Below, one piece after another: positions 21,876-32,330 of a DNA stretch of 64,000 bases; positions within the stretch are counted from its first letter, which is position 1; each line of letters opens with the position of its first letter. A program made the position numbers and the translations under genes. The notes under the pieces were generated by a model. The model was not told where the DNA came from, did no database searches, and saw nothing but the letters and a program-made list of their open reading frames with translations. The stretch comes from Phytophthora quininea (taxonomy: Eukaryota > Oomycota > Peronosporomycetes > Peronosporales > Peronosporaceae): assembly GCA_011947345.1 (NCBI GenBank), contig JAAVTG010000570.1, forward strand, positions 62,001 to 126,000, written 5' to 3'.

Positions 21876-23950
21876 TTACTTCACTTTGAGCGTCAAGTTT
21901 CGCGCTCTCTTGCTCTCTGCAGTTCTTTTGGAGCGCTTGGATGTCTCTACATGTTTACCAAACTCGTTAGCATATCCTTATCACTTGGCACAATAGTTTT
22001 GCCATTATCGTACCGTTGCGCGAGCTGCAGAGCGTGCTCTTTGCCTGTTCGAGTCTCTTTTTCTTCTGCTCACATCAGAGAAACCAAGATCAGCAAACGA
22101 CAACAATCTTTACTAGCTGTGAACTGACCATTGAGCTCTTTCTTGAGTCTCTGAGTCTCTTCTTCCAGCACCTTCAAGCTTGATTTTGTTTCCTATTCAT
22201 TTGCACAGTCACAAACTCAATCAGAATACAGCTCCTTGTAGTTCAAATTAATCAATTGCCAAGAGCGCACATCAAACAGTGCCGTCACGCTCTGCAGTCG
22301 GTCTTCCAATTTCTCTCGCTGAGATTTTTCGCTCTCCCACTCAATGCGCAGGCGCGACTGGGCTTGGCTCAAGTGACGAACTTCCAGATCCATCTTCCGG
22401 AACTCGTCCGCCTTCCTCTTCTCCATGGCATCATGGCGAGTCTGCAGTACAGTGCAGATCGTTATCCTTGACAATCTCTCCTTGATACTTAGCTGTGTTG
22501 TACCTGATTCGCCTTCCACTCCTCGCGATCCAGTTGATATTGGTGCCGAAGACGGTCTCGCTCCTGCGAGATTGAGTGCCTCGAAATGACTTCCAGCTAG
22601 GTTTCGACGTTAGAAAAAATAAACTTTCTAGGCACGTACAGCAGTCGTACCTGAACTTGCCCCTGCAGCGTCGACACGTGGTTCCGTGCATCTTCGATTT
22701 CAATGGCCGTCTTCTCCACCCTGAAAAGAAAAACCAAAATGGAATTAAATGTGGCAGATCCAATTTGCAGGCCCGTGGGGATCTTACAGTTGATTCTTCT
22801 GTTGCACCTCAAGCAGCAACTTTCTGTTCGCTTCGTGCTCTTCCTTGAGCTCCTTCTGAAGACGATCAGCGTCACGTTGCACCATTGTCTACCAACAAAA
22901 CCATCGTAAGAACTCTGGATGTGGCTCATCACTTTTTCTCCGTACTACTTGTAATTGCAACTCAGAGTTCTGCCATCACAACAGGTTAGTCCAAGTTACT
23001 ATTAAAGAATATTTTCCACACGCACCTGCTCTTTCATTTCTTCAGCAAAGCGAAACGCCTGCTCTCGTTCTTTGGTCAGTTGCTTCAGCTGATCTTCTCG
23101 CTGACGACGAGCCTCCGATATTTCCTCGATCACCTGTGTCTGGTCCTGCTTCGTTTGCTGCAACGTCTTCATCTTATCTTCATGTTCGCTGAGGAAAAAC
23201 AGTGCACTGTAAAGCAATGATTTCACCACGAGATCGAGCCGTAAGATCCATTTCGTACCGGATCCAGACGACCAGTGATTGATACTCGTCTTGGGCCAGT
23301 TTGAGGCGAGCATCGAGCTCGTTCTTTCTCGCTGCACCAATCTAACGGTCAGGCGCTGTAAAACAATAACCGAAGTGATTTGCCGTACCTCTTGCTCCTC
23401 GCAGATGCGTTCTTTCTCGACCAAGTCGCTCATGACTGCTCGAAACTTAGTCTGCTGCAGCACCAACTCCGAGTCGATCGCTTCCGATACTTTGCTATAC
23501 TTTTTCCTCGTCTGTGGCAAGCGTCAGCCTAATAGCAAACAGCGACATCAAAAGCTTCTACTTACGTCCTCCACGAACTGTGCCAACGTAAGCACTTGCT
23601 GGAACAGCTCGGTCTTGGTGGTCGACAGGAGAAATTCCTTGACATTGCCAAACTCGGAACGTTGCAGAATTTGGCGCACTAATAACCCTGCATTGGCTTC
23701 AGTAGAGTAGCCAGAGATCATCGAGTTGGATCTTTTGTTCGTTGCGAAGGTCGCTTTGCTTGTACTGGTGGTGGTGGTGGCACTTTCTTCTTGGCTGGCG
23801 CATTCATAGCCTTGAAGGAGGTCGTTTCGCTCGGACAATCTTCGCCTGTTGGTTCCTTCATCTTGACCGCCTTTTTCTTCTTGGACGGCAAGCTTTTGAG
23901 CTGGGGACTGCTGTGTTGCTCTCTGCGGTCGCATTTTCTTTCACTCGCAT
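21876..23950 (-). CDS. intron-rich coiled-coil protein, function unknown
   Basis: Predicted protein of roughly 470-480 aa that is almost entirely heptad-rich coiled coil after a Lys/Pro-rich N terminus. Exons inferred from GT..AG sites and frame: 23566-23950, 23389-23511, 23259-23341, 23026-23188, 22946-22969, 22788-22888, 22652-22720, 22504-22596, 22271-22441, then two or more C-terminal exons ending at 21876. Junction peptides such as FVED-TRKKYSK, EEQE-IGAARKN, WI-R-EHEDK and KNQL-VEKTAIE keep the coiled coil uninterrupted. One base seems missing in two places in the first exon and once near the C terminus. Intron density is far higher than in neighbours, as often seen in ancient cytoskeletal or flagellar genes (inference). 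No family name recognised. Confidence 0.6.
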
Positions 23951-24941
23951 TTGCTGCCGTCGACGCACTAGACTTGCGCGGTCCATTGAGGTCATGCTTC
24001 GGAAACGAAATGTGTCGGGAGGTTGCAAAACTGGCTGTCAGTTACGAGCTATAGCTTGGAAGGTAATGCCGCCGCTGTCGATCCGCGCGCAGTGATGTTC
24101 TTGACGCGCCGCCAAGCAGAAAGTTCTTCGTGGTAGACTAGCCAGGCAGAAAGTCTGCAGGAGGTTGTTAAACACCGCAACACGAGATTAATCACCACGA
24201 GAATCGCGATTTGACAGCTATCTTGGATAGATTTTTCTGATAGCCACCATGAATCGGCTTCGAGTTCATCATTCGCTCCTTAGCGGATGTCCGCATTTTG
24301 AGAACGAGTTGGATTGTCTGTTGTAGGGATTATCCCCCAGACGGACCTCTTTCATGAGGCTGGTGCTTGGCGAGCACCTGCTTTCACACAGGCCAGCGAT
24401 TACGACGACAAAATCGACTGACGTAATACTTCTCATGTTCACCAGACAAAGACCTTTGCGGTGTCCATGGTCGTCTCCGTTGGCAGCCCACTACGCAACT
24501 GCTCTCTATTTAACTTGGATGTTGTGCTTGGGATCAGCGAAGAGGGGCTGGCGCATCGTTGCCAATTCTGCTTCAAATGGGTTTGCAAGGAAAGCAAACT
24601 GCTCCTTTGGATAGGCTGGATCTCCCAGAGCTGTGTGCAATTGCGACGATGGCAGGCTGTCCACGCATGCTGACAAAGCCGACCGGGAATAATCCCACAG
24701 GGGCTAACGATTATGCCAGCCCCGATCTCAGACGACAACAGCTGGGGACTCGAGTGCTTGGAATCCAGGCGACAGACTCACCTCGCCGGGTAAGGGCGTC
24801 GTGGCTGGTGTCACACGCAGGCTCTGGGGCCGGCGAGACTACGGAGGCGACGACTAGCAGAAAATCGAGCGTCCGAACTCATTCTCTGTTTCGTCCTCTT
24901 CGTGTCAAGCAACCTAGACCAAGTACTCCGCCCAGCCAACA
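23951..24941. other. intergenic region upstream of carboxylesterase 1
   Basis: Nearly 1 kb between divergent starts. Short open frames on both strands show no recognisable domain. The last 60 bases contain an initiator-like motif for the esterase. A small unannotated gene cannot be excluded around 24440-24740, where a 99-residue minus-strand frame exists. Confidence 0.35.
24879..24892 (+). promoter_or_regulatory. oomycete initiator-like motif before carboxylesterase 1
   Basis: CTCATTCTCTGTTT matches the general shape of the oomycete initiator plus flanking promoter region (TCATTC followed closely by a pyrimidine/T-rich element). It lies about 50 bases before the ATG. Comparable motifs occur at similar distances before carboxylesterases 3 and 4 and PEX11. 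Confidence 0.45.
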
Positions 24942-26600
24942 ATGCGCATCTACTCGCTCCTGATCGCCGCCGCTGCCGTTGCTGCTCCAATTCTAGCGGG
25001 CAGCAGCACGTACTCGCTGTCCACGCTCCAAGGCACAGCGGATAACGCCACTGTGACGGCGGGAAGCTCCGCCACCTCCACTTCCAGCAGTGGCTCGTCT
25101 TCTCTTCCCACCGTCAAACTAGACTACACCACCGTCCAAGCTGTCGGAGGAAACACCACCGTCGGGTACTACAAGTACCAGAACATCCGATTCGCCAAGG
25201 TCCCCACCGGCGACCTCCGCTTCGCTGCCCCCGAGTGGCCCGACATCGAGTCTACGATCAACAACGGCACCGTCTTTGCTGACGCCGACGTCGACTGCAA
25301 AACTTCCGAGGACTGTCTGTATCTCGACGTGTGGGCTCCTGCCGATGCTGCCGGTCGCAACCTCCCGGTCATGGTGTGGACGTACGGTGGTGGCTTTACG
25401 GGCGGCTCCAAGTCGGAAGTCACGCCTGAAGGGCTGTTTGATCTGAGCCAAGACTTCGTGTACGTCGCCTACAACTATCGCGTGGGCATCACGGGTCTCA
25501 CCAACGGCCCCACCTACCAGCACGAAGGTGGTGTCGCCAATCTTTGCGTTTGGGACGCTACCCAGGCGTTTGAATGGGTCCAAAAGTACATTGGCAAGTT
25601 CGGCGGCAACTCGGACGACGTCACCGCTGTCGGCTTCTCTGCGGGTGGCTCACAGGTCATGTTCCAGATGACCCGGTTTGGTGGCAGAGCTCCCCAACTT
25701 TTCAACAAGGCCTACATCATGTCACCAGGCTATGTTCCCGGGGCTGGTCACCACCATGGTGAGCAGTTTTGGCAGAATGTGTCGACTTCTTTGGGCTGCG
25801 ATGGCGGTCACTTGGACTGCATGCGCGAAGTCGCCTTTGACGATCTCGTCAGTGCGTCGAACGACGTTGTGGACACGTATACGTACCAGATGCAGCCTCG
25901 CGTGGACGGCTTCATCATCCCGGACACGTACGAGGCCAACCTGTACCAGGGCCACTTCAACTTCTCTGGTCCGTGCGTGATCTCTCACGAACTGCACGAA
26001 GCCAACTGGCAGGCGTACAACGGCGTGGAAACCGAGGCGGACGTTGCAGAGTACCTTCGCATTTTCTTCCCTGGTATTGCCGACGATGCAGTGGAGACGT
26101 TGCTGGAGCTCTACCCCGCCGAAGACTACTCAAGCCCTGGCTTTCGCTTCGCCGACATGAAGCAGTCATTCGATCTTACGGCCAAGGATATCGCGTTGAC
26201 ACACGCGCTCAACAACCAGACATGGAACGCTGAGGTCGCGCTGGGCGAGGCTTCGCACGGCACGGACCAAAACTACTACTGGTACAGCACCTACACGCTG
26301 TCGACCTCGGACAGCTCGACCGACGCTACTTCCAGTCTGTCCGCAGGAGAAGCTGCCTCTGTGGGCGCCGTTACGACGACGGTAAACGCGACGGTCGCCC
26401 GAACGATGCAAAAGTACCTCATGTCCTTTGTGCTCACGGGCAACCCCAACACGATGTGGTCCCAGGACAAGATCTACTGGCCGCTGTTCAATGAGTCGAC
26501 TGCGGGCAAGCAGATCGTCTTCAACGACACGTTCTACGTAGATGACGATGATCTGGGCAATTCGAAGAGTTTGTTCTGGAACAAGGCGTTGTGGTACTAA
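24942..26600 (+). CDS. secreted type-B carboxylesterase, copy 1
   Basis: Intact 552-aa serine hydrolase of the cholinesterase/carboxylesterase type-B family. A signal peptide (MRIYSLLIAAAAVAAPILAG) is followed by a Ser/Thr-rich linker and then the alpha/beta-hydrolase fold. Visible signatures are SEDCLYLDVWAP, the oxyanion-hole segment TYGGGF, the nucleophile elbow GFSAGGSQ (catalytic Ser) and SHGTDQNYYW, which holds the likely catalytic His. A Glu in HELHEANW could be the acid residue. There are many NxS/T sites, consistent with secretion. The substrate is unknown: esters, lipids or plant-wall-linked esters are possible. It is the only full-length intact copy with a canonical GGG oxyanion stretch in this four-copy cluster. 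Confidence 0.92.
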   Translation: MRIYSLLIAAAAVAAPILAGSSTYSLSTLQGTADNATVTAGSSATSTSSSGSSSLPTVKLDYTTVQAVGGNTTVGYYKYQNIRFAKVPTGDLRFAAPEWPDIESTINNGTVFADADVDCKTSEDCLYLDVWAPADAAGRNLPVMVWTYGGGFTGGSKSEVTPEGLFDLSQDFVYVAYNYRVGITGLTNGPTYQHEGGVANLCVWDATQAFEWVQKYIGKFGGNSDDVTAVGFSAGGSQVMFQMTRFGGRAPQLFNKAYIMSPGYVPGAGHHHGEQFWQNVSTSLGCDGGHLDCMREVAFDDLVSASNDVVDTYTYQMQPRVDGFIIPDTYEANLYQGHFNFSGPCVISHELHEANWQAYNGVETEADVAEYLRIFFPGIADDAVETLLELYPAEDYSSPGFRFADMKQSFDLTAKDIALTHALNNQTWNAEVALGEASHGTDQNYYWYSTYTLSTSDSSTDATSSLSAGEAASVGAVTTTVNATVARTMQKYLMSFVLTGNPNTMWSQDKIYWPLFNESTAGKQIVFNDTFYVDDDDLGNSKSLFWNKALWY

Positions 26601-26689
26601 GGCTCAAGGTCGGCTACCCACGAGAAGCAAACTCACATCGGTTTGGATATATGGTAGAGTTAGTTGCGGATCTTAGCAGGTGTATGGCT

Positions 26690-28231
26690 CTAGTACCACA
26701 AGACCTTGTTCAAATACAGGCTCTTGGAGTTGGCGAGGTCGTCGTCCGCCACGTAGAAGGTTTCGTTGAGCACGATCTCGATACCGGTGCTCGATTGGTT
26801 GTATCGCGGCCAGTAGAGTTGCTCGTCGGCCCACAGTTCGTTCGGGTCGCCCGTGATAACAAAGGACAGTAGATACTTCTGCATTGCGCGGGCGGTGGTG
26901 GCGTTCACAGTAGACTTGGTAGGAACGGACGTAGTGACTCCGTCAGACGTAGTGGTGAGGTTATACGTGCTGTACCAGTAGTAGCTCTGATCGGTGCCGT
27001 GAACTGCAGGACTGAGACCAACCTCAGCGTTCCAGGTCTGGTTTCCTAGAGCGTTCGTCAGAGCCAAGTTCTTGGCCGTGATCTCGTAGGACTGTCGGAT
27101 GTCGTTCAAACGGAGTCCCGGACTCGCATAGTGTTCGGCAGGATACAGCTCCAACAAGTCATCGATCACACTGTCCGTAATGGCTTGGAAGATCGTGCGC
27201 AGTGTGATGGCAATGTCCGCTTCTGTGGTGACGCCTGTGTACGCCGCACTGTTGAATTCGTGCTGCTCGTGGGTGAGAACAGTCGGCCCCGAGAAATTGA
27301 AGTGACCTTGGTACACGCTGGCTTCGTACGTATCTGGCAGGATGAAGCCGTCCACGCGAGGCTGCAGCGTGTACTTGTAGGCGGCTACGATTGTGTTGGT
27401 GGCATTCACAAGCGTGTCGAAGTCCACCTTCCGCATGCAGTCGAGGTGGCCACCACCACAACCAACAGCCGATGAAACATTTTGCCAGAATTGCTCCGCT
27501 TGATGGTGGCCAGCGCTCGGGAGGTAGCCCGGGGACATGATGTACGCCTTGTGGAAGAGTTGGGGCGCGTTGCCTGCAAAGAGAGTCATCTGAAAGCCGA
27601 TCTGAGACCCACCGGCGGAGAAGCCGACCGCAGTAACGTCGTCGGCGTTGCCACCAAAGTGCTTGATGTACTTCTGGACCCACTCGAAGGCATGAGTTGC
27701 GTCCCAAATGCACACATTGGAGACGCCTCCTTCGTGCTGGAAGGTAGGACCAGTGGCCACACCGGTTAGTCCGAGGCGGTAGTTGTACGCCACGAAGATG
27801 AAGTCCTGGCTTAGATCGAAGAGACCTTCAGGATGAATGTCCGACTTGGATCCGAGGATGAAGCGACCACCGTAGCTCCAGACCATCACAGGGAGGTTGC
27901 GGTCGGTGGCGTTCGTGGGTGCCCAGACGTCCAGGTATAAACAGTCTTCAGACGTCTTGCACGTGACATCGGCCGTGGCGAATGTGGTACCGTTGTTGAT
28001 CTCGTTTTCAACGCCGGGCCACTGAGGAGCAGCGAAGCGCAGATCACCCGTGGGGGCCTTGGCGAAGCGGATGTTCTGGTACTTGTAATACCCGATGGTG
28101 GTGTTGCCTCCGACGGCTTGAACGGTGGTGTAGTCGAGATTGACGGTGGGGAGAGCGGAGGCGTCGGACCCACCAGCTAGCACTGAGGCGATTGTTGCAG
28201 CGACTGCAGCTAGCACGGAGATGACGTGCAT
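26690..28231 (-). CDS. secreted type-B carboxylesterase, copy 2 (altered oxyanion motif)
   Basis: Intact paralogue of about 513 aa, convergent with copy 1 (stops about 90 bases apart). The start at 28231 (MHVISVLAAVAATIASVLAG) gives a clean signal peptide, better than the upstream methionine at 28261. SEDCLYLDVWAP, GFSAGGSQ and VHGTDQSYYW are conserved. The oxyanion-hole segment reads SYGGRF rather than YGGGF: the third Gly is Arg, read directly as GGT GGT CGC. In type-B esterases that Gly donates a backbone NH to the transition state, so activity or specificity may be changed. The Ser/Thr-rich linker of the other copies is missing. It is the most diverged of the four copies. Confidence 0.9.
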   Translation of the reverse strand: MHVISVLAAVAATIASVLAGGSDASALPTVNLDYTTVQAVGGNTTIGYYKYQNIRFAKAPTGDLRFAAPQWPGVENEINNGTTFATADVTCKTSEDCLYLDVWAPTNATDRNLPVMVWSYGGRFILGSKSDIHPEGLFDLSQDFIFVAYNYRLGLTGVATGPTFQHEGGVSNVCIWDATHAFEWVQKYIKHFGGNADDVTAVGFSAGGSQIGFQMTLFAGNAPQLFHKAYIMSPGYLPSAGHHQAEQFWQNVSSAVGCGGGHLDCMRKVDFDTLVNATNTIVAAYKYTLQPRVDGFILPDTYEASVYQGHFNFSGPTVLTHEQHEFNSAAYTGVTTEADIAITLRTIFQAITDSVIDDLLELYPAEHYASPGLRLNDIRQSYEITAKNLALTNALGNQTWNAEVGLSPAVHGTDQSYYWYSTYNLTTTSDGVTTSVPTKSTVNATTARAMQKYLLSFVITGDPNELWADEQLYWPRYNQSSTGIEIVLNETFYVADDDLANSKSLYLNKVLWY

Positions 28232-28724
28232 AGCTGCTGTGGGTGTGGCGAAGGAAAGCAAATTGCCAAGTGACGTGGACGTTTAACGGCCGTGAGGTTG
28301 GTGGTGGCCAGATGCTTTTGCACCGGCGATGGGTTACCGCAGTGTTCGACTGGTGGGAATTCCAGGTGGACAACAGTTTACGCTTGTAGACACGACGAAC
28401 CAGGCCAAAGTCGGACAGACGAATTCTTATCATCAACAGGTTGCCTTCGACCTGCATAAATTCTCCATCGAGGCGGTGTTTTGTTTCCACCAAGTCCGGA
28501 ACAAACAATAAACTATTAGCTAAAGCTGCTCGTAGCTCATTGTCCTGGTTGTGTGTGAATCACACCTTCCCGGAGGGAAAACAAGACCTCGTACGATATC
28601 AGCTGAATCTTTATGTGCGCCATCAGCAACACGAGCAAGACAAAAAACAATCGATTGTTCAATTAGCTAGGATAGCACTGTGTACGCATAAGGACTATAC
28701 GCCCCTTTATTTCAGCTCTTTGAC
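28232..28724. other. intergenic region upstream of carboxylesterase 2
   Basis: About 490 bases between the start of copy 2 and the stop of copy 3, both on the minus strand. It should contain the promoter of copy 2. It is AT-richer than the flanking genes, and no coding feature is supported. Confidence 0.4.
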
Positions 28725-30463
28725 TTAGTACCACAGCGCCTTGTTCCAGAACAAACTCTTGGCGTTGGCCAGGTCGTCATCCGAGACGGTGAACGTGTCG
28801 TTGAAGACGATCTCGGTGCCGACGCTCGACTCGTTGTACAGCGGCCAGTAGATCTTGTCGTCGGCCCACATGGTGTTGGGGTTGCCAGTGAGCACGAAAG
28901 ACAGCAGGTACTTCTGCATCATGATGGCGACGGTGGCGTTCACGGACGAGCTGCCGCCCATGCCACCGGCACCGCCAGCACTGGGGCCGCCAGTGGAACT
29001 TCCGTCGGTCATGCCACTTCCGGTGCTTCCAACCGTAACAGCCGACGAGGTGGAAGAAGTGGTCGTTGTCGTGCTGTCCGATGAACTGCTGGACGACGTC
29101 GACAGTGTATATGTGCTGTACCAGTAGTAGCTTTGGTCTGTGCCGTGCGTGGCGGAGCTCAGTGCGACCTCAGCGTTCCAGGTCTGGTTGTTCAGAGCGT
29201 GGGTGAGGGCGAGGTTCTTGCCGGTCAAGTCGAACGACTGCTTCATGTCCGAGAAGCGGAGGCCGGCACTCTCGTAGTCGTCTGCCGGGTAGAGCTCCAA
29301 TAGCTCCTCAATCACATCGTCCGTGATGGCCGGGAAGAAGATGCGGAGATAGGTCCAAATGTCTTCCTCCGAGTCGACGCCGTCGTAAGCTTGGCTGTTG
29401 GCCTCGTGCTGCTCGTGGGAGATCACGCACGGACCGGAGAAGTTGAAGTGGCCCTGGTACAGGTTGGCCTCGTACGTGTCCGGGATGATGAAGCCGTCGA
29501 CACGGGGTTGCATCTGGTACGTGTACTCGGACACTGCATCGTCGGCGGCATCGGTGAGGGTCGTGAAGTTCACTTGACGCATGCAGTCGAGATGGCCGCC
29601 ATCACAGCCCACAGCGGACGACACGTTCTGCCAGTACTGTTCTCCGTGGTGGTGACCGGCGCCGGGAACGTAACCCGGCGACATCACGTAGGCCTTGTGG
29701 AAAAGCGATGGCGCGTTGCCGCCAAAGCGGGTCATCTGAAACAGCACTTGCGAACCGCCGGCTGAGAAGCCCATGGCAGTCACGTCGTCAGGATTGCCGC
29801 CGAACTTGCTGATGTACTTCTGCACCCACTCGAAGGCGTGCTGGGAGTCCCAGACACACAGATTGGCGTCACCGCCTTCGTGTTGGTAGGTGGGGCCTGT
29901 GGCGAGACCGGTGATTCCAAGACGGTAGTTGTACGCTACGAAAACAAAGTCCTGGCTCAGGTCGAACAGACCCTCGGGGTGTTCTGCGACTTGGAGCCGC
30001 CGGTGAAGCCGCCACCGTAAGTCCACACAAGGACGGGGAGGTTGCGACCGGCAGCATCGGCAGGAGCCCACACGTCGAGGTACAAGCAGTCTTCCTCCGA
30101 CGAGCAGTCCACCGATGCATCTGCGAGGTTGGTGCCGGTGTTGGTCTCCGTCTCGACGTCGGGCCACTCGGGGGCAGCGAAGCGGAGGTCGCCGGTGGGG
30201 ACCTTGGCGAATCGGATGTTCTGGTACTTGTAGTACCCGACGGTGGTGTTTCCTCCGACAGCTTGGACGGTGGTGTAGTCGAGCTCGACGGTGGGGAGCG
30301 ATGATGATCCACTGCTGGACGTTGTAGTGGCGGCGGAGCCTCCCGTTGATACGGTAGCGTTATCCGTCGTACCCTGAACCGTGGTCAACGAGTACGTGCT
30401 GCTGCCAGCAAGAATCGGAGTAACAACGGCAGCGGCGGCGATCAAGAGCGAGTAGATGCGCAT
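28725..30463 (-). CDS. secreted type-B carboxylesterase, copy 3, one-base frame break
   Basis: Paralogue with the same signal peptide type as copy 1 (MRIYSLLIAAAAVVTPILAG), EEDCLYLDVWAP, TYGGGF, GFSAGGSQ and THGTDQSYYW. A Ser/Gly/Met-rich insertion before the last helix (about residues 455-500) is longer than in copy 1. The frame breaks at AACACCCCGAGGG near 29980: five C would keep ..NTP-EGLFDLSQDF in frame and four are present. Corrected length is 1,740 nt (579 aa). The same four-C reading occurs in copy 4. Bases 28827-30319 are duplicated, inverted, at 32429-33921. Unlike copy 4, this copy keeps the full C terminus (..FWNKALWY). Confidence 0.85.
28827..30319 (-). repeat. arm 1 of 1,493-bp inverted duplication
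   Basis: This segment of carboxylesterase 3 is repeated in inverted orientation at 32429-33921 with the same length and very few differences. Visible protein differences are one Asp/Asn (LTDAADD versus LTDAAND) and one Asp/Glu in the Ser/Thr tract. Both ends fall inside the coding sequence. The arms are separated by about 2.1 kb. Confidence 0.85.
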
Positions 30464-30512
30464 GTTTGATTCGGAAGGTGTTTTCGGAGAGCTGGTGTGC
30501 TCGGAGGCAGGT

Positions 30513-30527
30513 AAGTTGAAAAGTGAG
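30513..30527 (-). promoter_or_regulatory. oomycete initiator-like motif before carboxylesterase 3
   Basis: On the minus strand this reads CTCACTTTTCAACTT, close to the oomycete initiator form (TCAYTYY..CAWTT). It lies about 50 bases upstream of the ATG at 30463, the same spacing as for copies 1 and 4. Confidence 0.45.
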
Positions 30528-32266
30528 TGTGCCGTGCGTAGACTGCCTCGACTGTATCAATAGCACCACGAGCAAAGCTCCGGCGTTGGTTTGGCAAGGC
30601 TGCTGGTCGGTAATTCGTGTGACACTGACGGCCGACGCACGCTGCCCGAAGAGGCCTGTCCAGATGCAAGGCCGGGTGCTAGATCCAGGTGGATAGGCAA
30701 CACGCGCTCAAAACCGTAAGTCACAGGCAATCGTGAGTAGCTGCAGCACTCAGCTGTTTTCGTCGGCGGCGCGTGGCCTCAACAGGCGACGCTCGCACTC
30801 GCTTGTTGTGGTCCCATGCGGCTCCATTAGGCTCCCGTGCCGTAGATAATATCGCACTCACTGACCGACAAATTGAACGATACTCCATTTCAAGGCAGCG
30901 CCATGGCATTTAACTCAACCAATACGAACTACTTATTCGCTGCATGTACTTCGCAGCGGTAAGAACAAGGTCTATGAACTCTGCCTCTTCCAACGACGCT
31001 GTATAATACTAGTAATGACTGCCGCTGGGATCACTAGAGTGTGACAGCTTCTCAGACCGGTGTTCATCGCTCAACTCACAGCTGATGAACGCGATCTGCT
31101 TAGAGAAGGACTGTTCATGCACAGCAGATGCCAGCGTTATCATCGGTGATTACCGAGTCAAAAATTCAACCGAGCCGCCAAAGAGAAAAAGCGAGGGACA
31201 TCCTAGGCTCCTGTCGACCGGTAGTTCTCCACAATCCAGTCGACACTGAATTCGTTCAAGGGAGTAGATGGTTGAGAGAGTCCCGATGGACTAGTGGTGC
31301 TTCAATCCGCTGTAGCAAGCGTTGTAGCACAGCAACAATGTCTACTTTGGTGCGTGCTACTAGTAGTTGTCGCGAGTCATCGCTTTGGGACGACGGAGCT
31401 GACTCAGCATCGGCAGACTGTGAAATCAAAAGCCCCGTTCGCCATCTCGATAGTTGCTTGCACAACAATGGCACTAGAGCTTCGTCTTCAGACAAGGATC
31501 TCGGTCGCACGTTTTGAAGTGACGATGGGACGAGTCGCAGGTTTGTATTGGCGTGTGGAGCGCGGATAATCAAACGGCACCACAAGCACATCGGATTACT
31601 CGGCGTTCAATCGTCTGTTCATTTCAACCAAGGTGGACACGACGCCGATCATGGTGAACAATATCCATCTGCTCATGAATGGGCGCTTCCTAAAGTGTAG
31701 AGATACCCCTACAGACTTGAATAGAGCCATCTTCGCGATAATGAACCACAACATTGTCTTCTATCGAAAAGAAACAGAGATCAAGGCACTCTTGAAATGA
31801 AAAGCAAGACTTCATGTAACTTTACGTGCTGGGCGAATTGCTGACCATAACTTTCAACCGTTCCAACCTCCTGGCACGGGGACAGAGCAAGGTCGTCTTC
31901 ATCAGCACCGTCAAGCAAGATGAACACCATCGGTTTATGCCCGATGCAGCACTGGAAACAACCGCGATTCGTGGCCCACGAAGTCGAGTTTATCCGGCAG
32001 GTATCATTTGGCATCTAGTGACCCGTAATTCTAAGCCCTTTGACCTCGAATGATGATCGCGGGCTCAGCGCGAGGCAACGCAGCTAGCTTATGATCGCTC
32101 CTGCGACACCAAGCAGCCCGCATCAAAAGGGCCATAAACTTTGCTATCACCGCGCCTTCTCGAGCTAACTGGCCCAGCTCCTTGCAATCTATTCAACAAG
32201 AGCAAGTCCCGCGGCAACTGCAGCATATCAACTCATGTAGCTGCTCTCTGCGTCGTTCACTCCGTC

Positions 32267-32280
32267 GCTCATTCTTCGTT
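32267..32280 (+). promoter_or_regulatory. oomycete initiator-like motif before carboxylesterase 4
   Basis: GCTCATTCTTCGTT matches the oomycete initiator core GCTCATTYY. It lies about 50 bases before the proposed start at 32331, outside the duplicated segment, so copy 4 appears to have acquired or kept its own promoter. Confidence 0.45.
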
Positions 32281-32330
32281 GTCATTCCAAGCGAATCACC
32301 AGCCTAGCAATCTAGCACCCTTCATATTCC

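Larger units (their letters stand above)
30464..32330. other. spacer between inverted carboxylesterase copies
   Basis: Nearly 1.9 kb without a supported gene. It includes promoters for the two divergent esterase copies at its ends. Short frames around 31130-31590 and 31590-32010 exist on both strands. A minus-strand stretch near 31600-31750 reads like a short hydrophobic C-terminal segment, but no family is recognisable. It could contain a decayed gene. Confidence 0.35.

Noticed and set aside
21412..21996. 194-residue forward frame upstream of the nitrate transporter
   Set aside because: No domain; it overlaps the transporter's upstream region and the 3' end of the coiled-coil gene on the other strand.
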